A stretch of DNA of 64,000 nt from Streptomyces lavendulae subsp. lavendulae (GTDB taxonomy: Bacteria > Actinomycetota > Actinomycetes > Streptomycetales > Streptomycetaceae): positions 2,852,001 through 2,916,000 of the forward strand of contig NZ_CP024985.1 in NCBI RefSeq assembly GCF_002803845.1, in the 5' to 3' direction. The notes under the pieces were generated by a model. The model had not been told where the DNA came from and did no database searches. It saw only the letters and a program-made list of their open reading frames with translations. Within the stretch, counting starts at the first letter, position 1. Every line of letters starts with the position of its first letter. Below are positions 16,042 to 24,753 of the stretch, one piece after another. The translations under genes and the position numbers were made by a program.

Positions 16042-16662
16042 TCAGGCTTGTGCCACCAGGGCTTCCGCGAGGTACTCCGCCACGTGTTCGAGGATGTCCT
16101 CGCGCCCCGTGCCCGGCAGGCCGACGGCCAGCTGGATGCTGAAGCCGTCGAGCAGGGCCCGCAGGCGGGCCGCGAAGCGGTCGGCGTCCACGGGGCGGAA
16201 CTCGCCGCGCGAGATGCCCTCGGCGAGGAGGGCGACCAGGTCGCGGTGCCAGGCGCCCTCGATGGCGGCCTGCCGTTCCCGTTCCTGGGGGCCGGCGTTC
16301 TGGGAACGGTTCCAGACCTCCAGCCACAGGGTCCAGTGCGGGTCCCGGGGGCCGTCGGGCACGTAGAGGTCCACGTAGGCCCCGATGCGGGCGCGTGCCG
16401 TGCCGGGACGGGACAGCAGGGCCCGCCGCTCGGTGCCCAGCGCCGCCTCGCTCCACTCCAGGGTCCGCAGCAGGAGCTCGTCCTTGCTGCCGAAGTAGTA
16501 GAGGAGGTGGCCGCTGCTCATGCCGACCTGGCGGCCGAGGCCGGCCATGGTCAGGCCGTCCAGTCCGCGCTCGGCGATCGTGGCCATGGCGGCGACGAGT
16601 ACGTCCTCGCGCGGGGGCGCGTTCTTGCGCGCCGCCCGTACCGGTACTCCACCCGCCACCAT
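16042..16662 (-). CDS. TetR family regulator of the urease-like operon
   Basis: Regulator of 206 residues. The helix-turn-helix is at about 20-62: AAMATIAERGLDGLTMAGLG then VGMSSGHLLYYFGSKDELLL. The rest is an all-helical ligand domain of the BetI-like kind. ATG 16662 has AAGGAG six bases upstream; GTG 16677 overlaps that site and is less likely. It is the last gene of the operon ureAB - ureC-like - agmatine deiminase - tetR, 38 bases after the deiminase. A perfect palindrome at the head of the operon (20261-20279) is a natural candidate for its own binding site. Confidence 0.85.
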   Translation of the reverse strand: MVAGGVPVRAARKNAPPREDVLVAAMATIAERGLDGLTMAGLGRQVGMSSGHLLYYFGSKDELLLRTLEWSEAALGTERRALLSRPGTARARIGAYVDLYVPDGPRDPHWTLWLEVWNRSQNAGPQERERQAAIEGAWHRDLVALLAEGISRGEFRPVDADRFAARLRALLDGFSIQLAVGLPGTGREDILEHVAEYLAEALVAQA

Positions 16663-16700
16663 GGGCCACTCCTTCACGAGGTTCGCCGGCGGTCCGTGGG

Positions 16701-17741
16701 TCAGACCTTCGGCTGCTGCTGGGTGATGCAGTGGATACCGCCACCCCCGGCGAAAATCGTACGTGCGTCAACGAGCGTCACGGTCCGCTCCGGGAAGAGA
16801 CCGCGGAAGATCTCGGCGGCCTCCTCGTCGCGCGGGTCGTCGAAGGCGCACAGCACCACGCCGCCGTTGCAGAGGTAGTGGTTGATGTACGAGTAGTCCA
16901 CCCATTCGCCGTCCTCCTCCAGGACGGTCGGCGCCGGGACCTCCACGACCTCCAGCTGCCGGCCGCGGGCGTCGGTGGAGGCGCGCAGGATCGCGGCGAT
17001 GGTCTTGCAGCGCTCGTGGTCCGGGTGGGCGGGGTCGGGCTGGGTGTGGACCATGACCACGCCGGGGCGGGCGAACGCGGCGACGATGTCCACGTGGCCC
17101 TGGGTACCGTAGGTGCCGTAGTCGCCGGCCAGGCCGTACGGGAGCCAGATGGCCTTGGTGGTGCCGAGGTGGGCGTGGATCTCGGCCTCGACCTCCTGGC
17201 GGGTCCAGCCCGGGTTGCGTCCCTCTCCGAGCTGCACGGTGTCGGTCAGGAGCACGGTGCCCTCGCCGTCCACGTGGATGGCGCCGCCCTCGTTGACCAG
17301 GCGGGTGCTGTACGTACGGGTGCCCGCGAGGTCGGAGACGTGCCGGGCGATCTTCTCGTCGTGGTCCCAGCGGGCCCACTCCTGGGCGCCCCAGCCGTTG
17401 AAGGTCCAGTCGACCGCGGCCAGCTCGCCGGCCTCGTTGGTGACGAAGGTGGGGCCGATGTCGCGCATCCAGGCGTCGTCGAGCTCGCGCTCGACCAGCT
17501 GGACGTCCTCTCCGACGATCGCGCGCGCCGAGTCGGCGTCGCCCGGGGAGACGACGAGGGTCACGGGCTCGTACGAGCGCACCGCGCGGGCGACGGCGCC
17601 CCAGGCCTCGCGGGCCTCGGCGAGTTCCCGCTCGTTGGTGAAGGTGGGGTTGGGGCTGGGCCACGCCATCCAGGTGCGCTCGTGGGGGGTCCACTCGGCG
17701 GGCATCCGGAAACCGTCGGCGGTGGGCTTGTTCGTGGTCAT
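16701..17741 (-). CDS. Agmatine deiminase family protein
   Basis: Enzyme of 346 residues of the PPAD/agmatine deiminase family (guanidino-group hydrolases). Family marks are PAEWTPHERTWMAWP at the N-terminus, ELDDAWMRDIGPTFV, VNEGGAIHVDGEG and the catalytic Cys 338 in GGGGIHCITQQQP. The reference reaction turns agmatine into N-carbamoylputrescine and ammonia. It sits 20 bases after the urease-like alpha gene in one operon, where neither putrescine genes nor an N-carbamoylputrescine amidase are seen. Its substrate could therefore be another guanidino compound. Confidence 0.9.
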   Translation of the reverse strand: MTTNKPTADGFRMPAEWTPHERTWMAWPSPNPTFTNERELAEAREAWGAVARAVRSYEPVTLVVSPGDADSARAIVGEDVQLVERELDDAWMRDIGPTFVTNEAGELAAVDWTFNGWGAQEWARWDHDEKIARHVSDLAGTRTYSTRLVNEGGAIHVDGEGTVLLTDTVQLGEGRNPGWTRQEVEAEIHAHLGTTKAIWLPYGLAGDYGTYGTQGHVDIVAAFARPGVVMVHTQPDPAHPDHERCKTIAAILRASTDARGRQLEVVEVPAPTVLEEDGEWVDYSYINHYLCNGGVVLCAFDDPRDEEAAEIFRGLFPERTVTLVDARTIFAGGGGIHCITQQQPKV

Positions 17742-17761
17742 GGCAGAGGTCCTTACGGGCT

Positions 17762-19504
17762 TCACAGGAAGTACAGGCGGTTGAGGGAGACCGACTCGGC
17801 GGCTTCGGAGCGCAGCGGTTCCCCGTCGAGGGAGACCAGTCCGCTGCGCGCGTCCACATCGACCGCGCCCACCCGGGAGTTGAGGAGGAGGTCGCGCGGG
17901 CCGATGCCGCGGGTGCCGCGGACGGCGACCCGGCGGCGGCGGGTGGGCATCTCGTCGGAGCCGAGCGCGGCGGCCGCGGCGGAGACGAAGGCGACGGAGA
18001 TGTCGGCGGCGGTGGCCCCGTGGGAGCCGAACTGCGGGCCGAGGACGAGTGGTTCGCAGGTGTCGGTGGCGGCGTTGGGATCGCCGGTGACTCCGTAGGC
18101 GGGGAAGCCTGACTTGAGGACCAGCTGGGGCTTGGCGCCGAAGAAGGCGGGGCGCCACAGGACGATGTCGGCGAGCTTGCCGACCTCGATGGAGCCGATC
18201 TCGTGGGCCAGGCCGTGGGCGATGGCCGGGTTGATCGTGAGCTTGGCCATGTAGCGCAGGACGCGGGCGTTGTCGTCGCCCTCGCCGTCGCCTTCCAGCG
18301 GGCCGAGCTCGCCCTTCATCTTCGCGGCCATGGCGAAGGTGCGGCGGATCGTCTCGCCGGCGCGGCCCATGCCCTGGGCGTCGGAGGAGGTGATGCCGAT
18401 GGCGCCCAGGTCGTGCAGGACGTCCTCGGCGCCCATGGTCCCGGCACGGATGCGGTCGCGGGCCATGGCGGCGTCGCCGGGGAGGTCCGGCTTGAGGTCG
18501 TGGACGGAGACGATCATGCCGTAGTGCTCGGCGACGGCGTCGCGCCCGAAGGGCAGGGTCGGGTTGGTGGAGGAGCCGATGACGTTCGGCACGCCCGCCA
18601 TCTTGAGCACGTTGGGGACGTGCCCGCCGCCGCAGCCCTCGATGTGGAAGGCGTGGATGGTGCGTCCGTCCAGGACGCGCAGGGTGTCCTCGACCGAGAG
18701 GCATTCGTTGAGGCCGTCGCTGTGCAGGGCGACCTGTACGTCGTGCTCCTCGGCCACCCGCAGGGCGGTGTCCAGCGCGCGGGTGTGGGCGCCCATGTCC
18801 TCGTGGACCTTGAAGCCGGAGGCCCCGCCCTCGGCCAGGGCCTCGACCAGCGGGGCCGCGTCCGAGGAGGACCCGCGGGCCAGGAAGCCGATGTTGACGG
18901 GCCAGGCGTCGAAGGCGTTGAAGGCGTGCTTGAGGGCCCACGGGGAGTTGACGCCGACGCCCCAGACCGGGCCGAACTCCTGGCCGATGATCGTGGTGAC
19001 GCCCGCGGCGAGCGAGGCCTCCATGATGCGCGGGGAGAGCAGGTGGACGTGGGTGTCGACGGCTCCGGCGGTGGCGATCAGGCCCTCGCCGGAGACGATG
19101 CTCGTGCCGGTGCCGACGACCACGTCGACCCCGTCGAGGGTGTCGGGGTTGCCGGCCCGGCCGATCGCGTGGATGCGGCCCTCACGGATGCCGATGGACA
19201 CCTTGCGGATGCCGAGGACGGCGTCGATGACCAGGACGTTGCTGATCACGACGTCACAGGTCTCGCGGACGGCCGCTGCCTTCAGGTGCAGGCCGTCACG
19301 GGCCGTCTTGCCGAAACCGGCCAGGAACTCGTCCCCCGGCTTCTGCGCGTCGGACTCCACCCGGACGGTCAGCCCGGAGTCGCCGAGCCGGACCCGGTCC
19401 CCGGCGCGGGGGCCGAAGACGGAGGCGTACTCGTGCGGGTCGATGTGCCGGCTGCCCGGGGCGCAGTGCGCGCTGTGGTCGGTGTGGGGGGTCTGACGGC
19501 TCAC
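17762..19504 (-). CDS. ureC: Urease alpha subunit-like amidohydrolase, divergent active site
   Basis: Protein of 580 residues, similar to UreC along its length. Residues equal to the nickel ligands of Klebsiella urease are all present: DTHVH, carbamylated-Lys motif GFKVHEDMG, VALHSDGLNE, FHIEGCGGGH and TSSDAQGMGR. Two places differ. The loop GGGTGPAAGTxATTCTPG of true ureases is replaced by QEFGPVWGVGVNSPW, and the flap MVCHHL reads VSVHDL: the flap Cys is Val, the catalytic His stays, and the next His is Asp. GTG 19504 overlaps the ureAB stop by four bases with AAGGAG upstream. No ureD, E, F or G genes are nearby. It may be a slow urease or act on another amide. Confidence 0.85.
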   Translation of the reverse strand: MSRQTPHTDHSAHCAPGSRHIDPHEYASVFGPRAGDRVRLGDSGLTVRVESDAQKPGDEFLAGFGKTARDGLHLKAAAVRETCDVVISNVLVIDAVLGIRKVSIGIREGRIHAIGRAGNPDTLDGVDVVVGTGTSIVSGEGLIATAGAVDTHVHLLSPRIMEASLAAGVTTIIGQEFGPVWGVGVNSPWALKHAFNAFDAWPVNIGFLARGSSSDAAPLVEALAEGGASGFKVHEDMGAHTRALDTALRVAEEHDVQVALHSDGLNECLSVEDTLRVLDGRTIHAFHIEGCGGGHVPNVLKMAGVPNVIGSSTNPTLPFGRDAVAEHYGMIVSVHDLKPDLPGDAAMARDRIRAGTMGAEDVLHDLGAIGITSSDAQGMGRAGETIRRTFAMAAKMKGELGPLEGDGEGDDNARVLRYMAKLTINPAIAHGLAHEIGSIEVGKLADIVLWRPAFFGAKPQLVLKSGFPAYGVTGDPNAATDTCEPLVLGPQFGSHGATAADISVAFVSAAAAALGSDEMPTRRRRVAVRGTRGIGPRDLLLNSRVGAVDVDARSGLVSLDGEPLRSEAAESVSLNRLYFL

Positions 19505-20232
19505 GCAGGGTCTCCTTCCGGGGCGCCTTCCGGAGCGCCTTCGGTGGTGCCGGCCACGCCCAGGTAGCCGCAGGCGGCGGCCCGGCGCAGGGCCTCGGCC
19601 TTCGCGCCGGGGGCGTCGAGCGGGCCGTCGACCAGGCCCGCGAAACCGATCGCGATCCGGTCGCCGCCGATCGGGACGAGGCCGACCTCGCCCTCGCCGT
19701 GCGGGTCGAAGCGCACCGAGGACCCGGCCGGGACGCACAGCCGCATGCCGTAGGCCGCGGCGCGGTCGAAGTCGAGGCGCGGGTTCGCCTCGAAGAAGTG
19801 GAAGTGCGAGGTGACGCTCACCGGCACGGGGGCGGTGTTGCGCACCCGCAGGTGGAGGGCCGGCTCCGGCTGGGGGGCGCCGGGGCCCGGTACGACCGCG
19901 CCCGGGGCGTCGTCGCCGAGCGGGGTCGCGCCCCGGATCGGGGACGAGACCACCGCGAGGCGGGAGCCGTCGTCGAAGACGGCCTCCACGTGGACCTCGG
20001 TGACCACGTCGGCCACGCCGGGCAGCACGTCGTCGGGGCCCAGGACGCTCCGGGCCTCCTCGATGGCCTCCGCCAGGCGCCTGCCGTCCCGCGCGGCCTC
20101 GCAGACCGTGTCCGCGATCAGCGCGGTCGCCTCGGGGACGTTGAGCCGCAGGCCCCGGGCCCGCCGGGCCCTGGCCAGTTCCGCGGCACTGCGCAACAGC
20201 AGGCGGTCGCGCTCCGCAGGGGTCAGCCGCAC
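19501..20232 (-). CDS. ureAB: Fused urease gamma-beta subunit-like protein
   Basis: Protein of 243 residues. Residues 1-100 are a UreA (gamma) domain: LTPAERDRLLL, RRARGLRLNVPEATALIAD, EAARDGRRLAEAIEEAR. A linker of about 20 residues follows, then a UreB (beta) domain with VSVTSHFHFFEANPRLDFDR and RLCVPAGSSVRFDP. Such fusions occur in Helicobacter and some actinobacteria. The C-terminus ends in an EGAPEGAPEGD repeat. GTG 20232 is the start. It is the first gene of the operon; the alpha gene overlaps its stop by GTGA. Confidence 0.9.
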   Translation of the reverse strand: MRLTPAERDRLLLRSAAELARARRARGLRLNVPEATALIADTVCEAARDGRRLAEAIEEARSVLGPDDVLPGVADVVTEVHVEAVFDDGSRLAVVSSPIRGATPLGDDAPGAVVPGPGAPQPEPALHLRVRNTAPVPVSVTSHFHFFEANPRLDFDRAAAYGMRLCVPAGSSVRFDPHGEGEVGLVPIGGDRIAIGFAGLVDGPLDAPGAKAEALRRAAACGYLGVAGTTEGAPEGAPEGDPA

Positions 20233-20260
20233 GCCGATCCACCACCTTTTGAGTCGATGG

Positions 20261-20279
20261 GTTAGAGCATCACTCTAAC
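20261..20279. promoter_or_regulatory. Palindromic operator between the urease-like operon and the permease
   Basis: GTTAGAG (20261-20267), five bases, CTCTAAC (20273-20279). It lies 29 bases before the ureAB start and 111 bases before the permease start, in the only divergent promoter region of the cluster. Size and symmetry fit a TetR-type site; the TetR encoded at the end of the operon is the obvious candidate. Confidence 0.6.
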
Positions 20280-20389
20280 TCTTCATTTCCTCGCTGGGAA
20301 TCATTGACCTGGGGGCCGGGCCTGAGTCACATTGAGTGGCGCTCAAACAATTGCGCAACCACCCCCCGCCCTGCCAAGGGAGTCCCCCC

Positions 20390-21820
20390 ATGCCCATCGA
20401 ACAGCGCGGAGTCGACACCATCCCGGAGGAGGAGCGGACGAGCGGTCCCCGTGACCTGATCTCGATCCTTCTCGGCTCCAACCTCTGCCTCGGTGTGATC
20501 GTCTTCGGCTGGCTGCCCCCGTCCTTCGGACTGGGGCTGTGGCCCTCGCTCACCGCCATCGTGACCGGCACCGTCGTCGGGATCGCGGTGACCGCGCCGC
20601 TGGCACTGGTGTCCCTGCGCACGGCGACCAACCTCTCCACCTCCAGCGGAGCCCAGTTCGGCGTCCGCGGGCGGCTCGTCGGCTCGGTCGTGGGTCTGCT
20701 GCTCTCCCTCGGCTACACCGCGCTCACCCTGTGGATCGGGGGCGACGTGATGGTCGGCACCCTGTCCCGGCTCACCGGACTGCCGGACAACGGCATCACG
20801 CGGGCGGCGATGTACGGCGTACTCGCCGCGTGTACCGTCGTCGGGGCCGTGTTCGGCTACCGGCTGCTGCTGCGGATGAGCAAGGTCCTGTCCATCGGCA
20901 TGGTGGTCCTGCTGGCCATCGGCGTCTTCGCCTACGCCCCCGACTTCACCACCGCCGCGCCGGAGGCCTCGTACCTCCTCGGCTCCTTCTGGCCGACCTG
21001 GCTGCTCGCCGCCGTCGCCGCCGGGCTCAGCGGTCCCGTCGCCTTCATCACCCTGCTCGGCGACTACACCCGCTACGTCTCCCCCACCCGGCACAGCTCC
21101 CGCAAGGTGTTCTGGGCCACCGCCTTCGGCCTGCTGGTCGGCCTGCTCGTACCGCAGCTGTTCGGCACCTACACCGCGCTCGCCGCCCGGGCGGGCTCCA
21201 CGGACTACGCCGGGCCGCTCGTCGCCGCCTCGCCGTTCTGGTACCTGGTGCCGCTGCTCGCCGCGGCCGCCGCGGGTTCCGTGGGCAACGCCGGACTGAT
21301 GCTGTACTCCATGGGCCTCGACCTCGACGCGATCGTCCCCAAGGCCACCCGTACGAAGGCCACCGTGATCGCCGCCACCGTCGCCACCGCCTTCGTCTTC
21401 GTCGGCTCCTTCGAGTGGAACGTGCAGTCCGCGATGACCTCCTTCGTCCTGCTGCTGACCGCCATCGGCACCCCGTGGGCCGTGATCACGCTGATCGGCT
21501 TCGTGCGCTGCCGCGGCCGGTACGACGCCGACGCCCTCCAGGTCTTCAACCGCCGCTCGGTGGGCGGGATCTACTGGTACCGCGGCGGCTGGAACCCGCG
21601 CGCCACCGCCTCCTGGGCGATCGGCGCGGGTGTCGGCCTGCTCGCCGTGAGCACCCCCTTCTACGAGGGCCCGCTGCTCGCCCTGACCGGCGGGGTGGAC
21701 TGCTCCTTCATCTTCTCCGGCCTGGCCGGCGGACTCGTCTACACGGCGCTGACCGCCCGCACCGCGCCCGCCGCCGTCCCCGCCCCGGCCCCCGCCGCGG
21801 AGGAACCGGCCACCGTGTGA
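20390..21820 (+). CDS. NCS1 family nucleobase/hydantoin-type permease
   Basis: Membrane protein of 476 residues with about 12 hydrophobic segments, of the cytosine/purine/hydantoin symporter family. AAGGGAG lies seven bases before ATG 20390. The early GSNLCLGVIVFGWLPP block on segment 1 and GDYTRYVS after segment 6 are typical of NCS1. Substrates in this family are cytosine, uracil, allantoin, hydantoins or thiamin; the sequence alone does not decide. Divergent from the urease-like operon across a shared palindrome, it probably imports the compound that the operon breaks down. Confidence 0.85.
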   Translation: MPIEQRGVDTIPEEERTSGPRDLISILLGSNLCLGVIVFGWLPPSFGLGLWPSLTAIVTGTVVGIAVTAPLALVSLRTATNLSTSSGAQFGVRGRLVGSVVGLLLSLGYTALTLWIGGDVMVGTLSRLTGLPDNGITRAAMYGVLAACTVVGAVFGYRLLLRMSKVLSIGMVVLLAIGVFAYAPDFTTAAPEASYLLGSFWPTWLLAAVAAGLSGPVAFITLLGDYTRYVSPTRHSSRKVFWATAFGLLVGLLVPQLFGTYTALAARAGSTDYAGPLVAASPFWYLVPLLAAAAAGSVGNAGLMLYSMGLDLDAIVPKATRTKATVIAATVATAFVFVGSFEWNVQSAMTSFVLLLTAIGTPWAVITLIGFVRCRGRYDADALQVFNRRSVGGIYWYRGGWNPRATASWAIGAGVGLLAVSTPFYEGPLLALTGGVDCSFIFSGLAGGLVYTALTARTAPAAVPAPAPAAEEPATV

Positions 21821-21838
21821 GGCCCTCCCCCGCCGGAC

Positions 21839-21884
21839 GCACGAAGGCCCGCGCCCCCCGGATCGGGGGCGCGGGCCTTCGTGC
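21839..21884. terminator. Bidirectional terminator between permease and ilvE
   Basis: A perfect 20-bp stem (21839-21858 with 21865-21884) over a six-base loop, between two convergent genes. Confidence 0.85.
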
Positions 21885-21902
21885 GCGAGGGGTTCCCGGC
21901 GG

Positions 21903-22988
21903 CTAGCCGAGCGGGTGCATCCAGCCGTGGGTGTCGGCGGTGCGGCCGGTCTGGAGGTCGAGGAGCGCCTTGCGGAGCTTCATGGTGACCTCGCCGGGCT
22001 CGCCGTCGCCCTGGGTCCAGTTGGCGCGCTCGGACTTGACCGAGCCGACCGGGGTGATGACGGCGGCGGTGCCGCAGGCGAACACCTCGGTGAGGGTGCC
22101 GTTCTCGTTGTCGCGCTTCCAGTCCTCGGTGGTGATGCGGCCCTCCTCGGCGGTGTAGCCGAGGTCGCGGGCGATGGTGAGGAGGGAGTCGCGGGTGATG
22201 CCCGGCAGGAGCGAGCCGGTCAGCTCGGGGGTGACGATGCGGTCGCCGTACACGAAGTACAGGTTCATGCCGCCCATCTCCTCGATCCAGCGGTGCTCGA
22301 CGGCGTCCAGCCAGACGACCTGGTCGCAGCCGTGCGAGGCGGCCTGGGCCTGGGCGACGAGGGAGGCCGCGTAGTTGCCGCCGGTCTTGGCGGCGCCGGT
22401 GCCGCCCTTGACGGCGCGGACGTACTCCTCGGAGAGCCACACGGAGACGGGCTTGACGCCGCCGGGGAAGTAGGCGCCGGCGGGCGAGGCGATGACCATG
22501 AAGAGGAACTCGTTGGCCGGACGGACGCCCAGGCCGACCTCGGACGCGAACATGAACGGCCGCAGGTACAGGGAGGCCTCGCCGGAGTCCGGCACCCAGG
22601 CGCTGTCCTGCTTGATGAGGGCGTCACAGGCCTCGATGAACAGCTCGGCCGGCAGCTCCGGCATCGCCATGCGGCGGGCGGAGGCCTGGAAGCGCTCGGC
22701 GTTGGCCCGCGGGCGGAAGGTGGCGACGGTGCCGTCGGGCTGCTTGTAGGCCTTGAGGCCCTCGAAGATCGTCTGCGCGTAGTGCAGGGTCATGTTCGCC
22801 GGGTCCATCGACAGCGGCGCGTACGGGACCAGCTCGGCGTCGTGCCAGCCGCGGCCCTCCGTCCACTTGATCGTCACCATGTGATCGGTGAAGTGGCGGC
22901 CGAAGCCGGGGCTGGCCAGGATCGCCTCGCGCTCCGCGTCGGACAGCGGGTTCGAGGAGGGCTTGAGCTCGATCGTGGGCATCGTCAT
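21903..22988 (-). CDS. ilvE: Branched-chain amino acid aminotransferase
   Basis: PLP enzyme of 361 residues, fold type IV, that makes valine, leucine and isoleucine from their keto acids with glutamate. Motifs are [20 protein letters not shown], the [21 protein letters not shown] block, the PLP Lys in [13 protein letters not shown], and [14 protein letters not shown] near the end. ATG 22988 is used; ATG 22982 is possible. About 229 bases separate it from leuB. They hold the leuB terminator and a hairpin (23070-23076 with 23090-23096), so ilvE likely has its own promoter. Confidence 0.96.
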   Translation of the reverse strand: MTMPTIELKPSSNPLSDAEREAILASPGFGRHFTDHMVTIKWTEGRGWHDAELVPYAPLSMDPANMTLHYAQTIFEGLKAYKQPDGTVATFRPRANAERFQASARRMAMPELPAELFIEACDALIKQDSAWVPDSGEASLYLRPFMFASEVGLGVRPANEFLFMVIASPAGAYFPGGVKPVSVWLSEEYVRAVKGGTGAAKTGGNYAASLVAQAQAASHGCDQVVWLDAVEHRWIEEMGGMNLYFVYGDRIVTPELTGSLLPGITRDSLLTIARDLGYTAEEGRITTEDWKRDNENGTLTEVFACGTAAVITPVGSVKSERANWTQGDGEPGEVTMKLRKALLDLQTGRTADTHGWMHPLG

Positions 22989-23161
22989 GAGTGCTTGTCC
23001 TTCACCGTTTGTGTATGGCGGACCGCGCTCATGCGTACCAGGACGTTCGAGCTTCCCCGTTTTTCGCGGCCTCGCGTTCGATTATCGCGCGCGAGGGGGT
23101 TCCGGTGAAACGGGGTGAATGCGGCCCAGGGGAGATGGTGGCACCCGGGGCCGCACAGGAG

Positions 23162-23197
23162 AAGCCGCCGGGTCCGGTGGTCGCGACCCTGCGGCTT
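23162..23197 (-). terminator. Terminator after leuB
   Basis: AAGCCGC and GGGTC (23162-23174) pair with GACCC and GCGGCTT (23185-23197), with one mismatch between the two stem parts. It lies 20 bases past the leuB stop on the minus strand. Confidence 0.65.
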
Positions 23198-23217
23198 CCT
23201 GAGGTGGAGCTGCCGGG

Positions 23218-24258
23218 TCAGCCGGCTACGCGTGCGGCGAGGGCGTCGCCGATCGCGTCGGTGGAGCGGAAGGTCCCGTCGCGCTCGGCCAGGTCGGCGG
23301 AGACGGCGTCCTCGATGCGCACGGCCTGCTCCTCGTAGCCGAGGTGGCGCAGCAGGAGGGCGACGGAGAGGATCGTCGCGGTCGGGTCGGCCTTGCCGGT
23401 GCCCGCGATGTCGGGGGCCGAGCCGTGGACGGGCTCGAACATGGACGGGAAGGAGCCGGTCGGGTTGATGTTCCCGGAGGCGGCCAGGCCGATCCCGCCG
23501 GTCACGGCGGCGGCCAGGTCGGTGAGGATGTCACCGAAGAGGTTGTCCGTGACGATGACGTCGAAGCGCTCGGGCTGGGTGACGAAGAAGATCGTCGCGG
23601 CGTCGACGTGCAGGTAGTCGGTGGTGACCTCGGGGTACTCCTGGCCCACCTTGTCGAAGATGTTCTTCCACATGTGGCCCGCGTACACGAGGACGTTGTT
23701 CTTGTGAACCAGCGTCAGCTTCTTGCGCGGCCGGGCATTGGCCCGCTCGTACGCGTCGCGGACGACGCGCTCCACGCCGTACGCGGTGTTGATGCTGACC
23801 TCGGTGGCCACCTCGGCGGGGGTGCCGGTGCGCAGGCTGCCGCCGTTGCCGGTGTACGGGCCCTCGGTGCCCTCGCGGACCACGACGAAGTCGATCTCCG
23901 GACGGCCGGCGAGCGGGGTGGCCGTGTTGGGGAAGAGCTTCGAGGGGCGCAGGTTGATGAAGTGGTCGAAGGCGAAGCGGAGCTTCAGCAGCAGACCGCG
24001 CTCCAGGACGCCGGACGGGACCGAGGGGTCACCGATGGCTCCGAGCAGGATCGCGTCGTGGTGCTTGAGCGCTTCGAGCTCCGCGTCCGGGAGGGTCTCA
24101 CCGGTGCGGTGCCAGCGCCGGGCGCCGAGGTCGTACTCCTTGGTCTCCAGCTTCACATCCTGGGGCAGGACCGCGGTAAGGACCTTGAGGCCCTGAGCCA
24201 CGACTTCCTGGCCGATGCCATCACCGGGGATCACTGCGAGATTGATGCTGGTCGACAT
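23218..24258 (-). CDS. leuB: 3-isopropylmalate dehydrogenase
   Basis: Enzyme of 346 residues that oxidises 3-isopropylmalate to the leucine precursor; it can also serve the citramalate route. It starts [19 protein letters not shown] at 24258; the in-frame ATG at 24294 would run into a palindrome cluster and is rejected. Family marks are [16 protein letters not shown], the substrate Arg in [23 protein letters not shown], and [21 protein letters not shown] with the metal Asps. leuCD and leuA are not in the window. Confidence 0.96.
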   Translation of the reverse strand: MSTSINLAVIPGDGIGQEVVAQGLKVLTAVLPQDVKLETKEYDLGARRWHRTGETLPDAELEALKHHDAILLGAIGDPSVPSGVLERGLLLKLRFAFDHFINLRPSKLFPNTATPLAGRPEIDFVVVREGTEGPYTGNGGSLRTGTPAEVATEVSINTAYGVERVVRDAYERANARPRKKLTLVHKNNVLVYAGHMWKNIFDKVGQEYPEVTTDYLHVDAATIFFVTQPERFDVIVTDNLFGDILTDLAAAVTGGIGLAASGNINPTGSFPSMFEPVHGSAPDIAGTGKADPTATILSVALLLRHLGYEEQAVRIEDAVSADLAERDGTFRSTDAIGDALAARVAG

Positions 24259-24296
24259 GACGGAACCGTACTCCGTGTCCCAGCCCTCAGACATAT

Positions 24297-24335
24297 CGCG
24301 TCCACCATGTGGACCAATGGTCCACCGTGGACGCG
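24297..24335. promoter_or_regulatory. Cluster of alternating half-sites upstream of leuB
   Basis: Four half-sites alternate: GTCCAC, GTGGAC, GTCCAC, GTGGAC between 24300 and 24332. They make three overlapping palindromes: GTCCAC-cat-GTGGAC (24300-24314), GTGGACC-aat-GGTCCAC (24309-24325) and GTCCAC-c-GTGGAC (24320-24332), all inside an outer repeat CGCGTCCAC/GTGGACGCG (24297-24305, 24327-24335). They lie 40-75 bases before the leuB start. IclR-type regulators such as NdgR and LtbR are known to act on leu genes in actinobacteria; whether this is their site is inference. Confidence 0.65.
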
Positions 24336-24361
24336 ACGTGTCCCGGGCCGGATCGGTGGGA

Positions 24362-24493
24362 TCAGTGGCCGGTCGAACCGCCGTTGTCCCGGCGGTCCAG
24401 CGCGCGCTGGAGGGCGGCCGCGGCGTTCTTGCGGTCGGCGTCGGCCGGGGAGGAGTGGCGGACGCGACGGGTGGCGGCGGAGGTGGGGGTCAT
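24362..24493 (-). CDS. Small basic protein of 43 residues
   Basis: ATG 24493 to TGA 24362. The product begins [20 protein letters not shown] and ends with a segment [16 protein letters not shown] likely to be one amphipathic helix. An AAGGAG site is nine bases before the ATG and codon use is like that of neighbours, so it looks genuine. It has no Cys and no membrane segment. It is 26 bases upstream of the half-site cluster before leuB, on the same strand. Function unknown. Confidence 0.7.
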   Translation of the reverse strand: MTPTSAATRRVRHSSPADADRKNAAAALQRALDRRDNGGSTGH

Positions 24494-24753
24494 GGTGATC
24501 GACTCCTTGAGATCACGGCGTGGCGGGGCCACGGATGAGGGGTTCCTTCAAGGCGCCGGAAGAGGCGGGAAGCGGCGCGGCAGGGGTTGCCTGCCCAGGG
24601 GCGCGCGCTCTCGACCGCCATTCGCTGGATCAGCGAGACGTTCGGCTTCTACAAAGCTAGGCCAGGTGCGGCTGTATGTCTCGGCAATTACTCGGACTTC
24701 CTACTATCTGAGACGCCCGAACCCCCGGAAGGCCCCTCCCAGGGACTCCGTTT

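Noticed and set aside
18530..18580. Loss of the catalytic flap His in the urease-like protein
   Set aside because: Careful alignment shows the His is kept; only the Cys before it and the His after it are changed.
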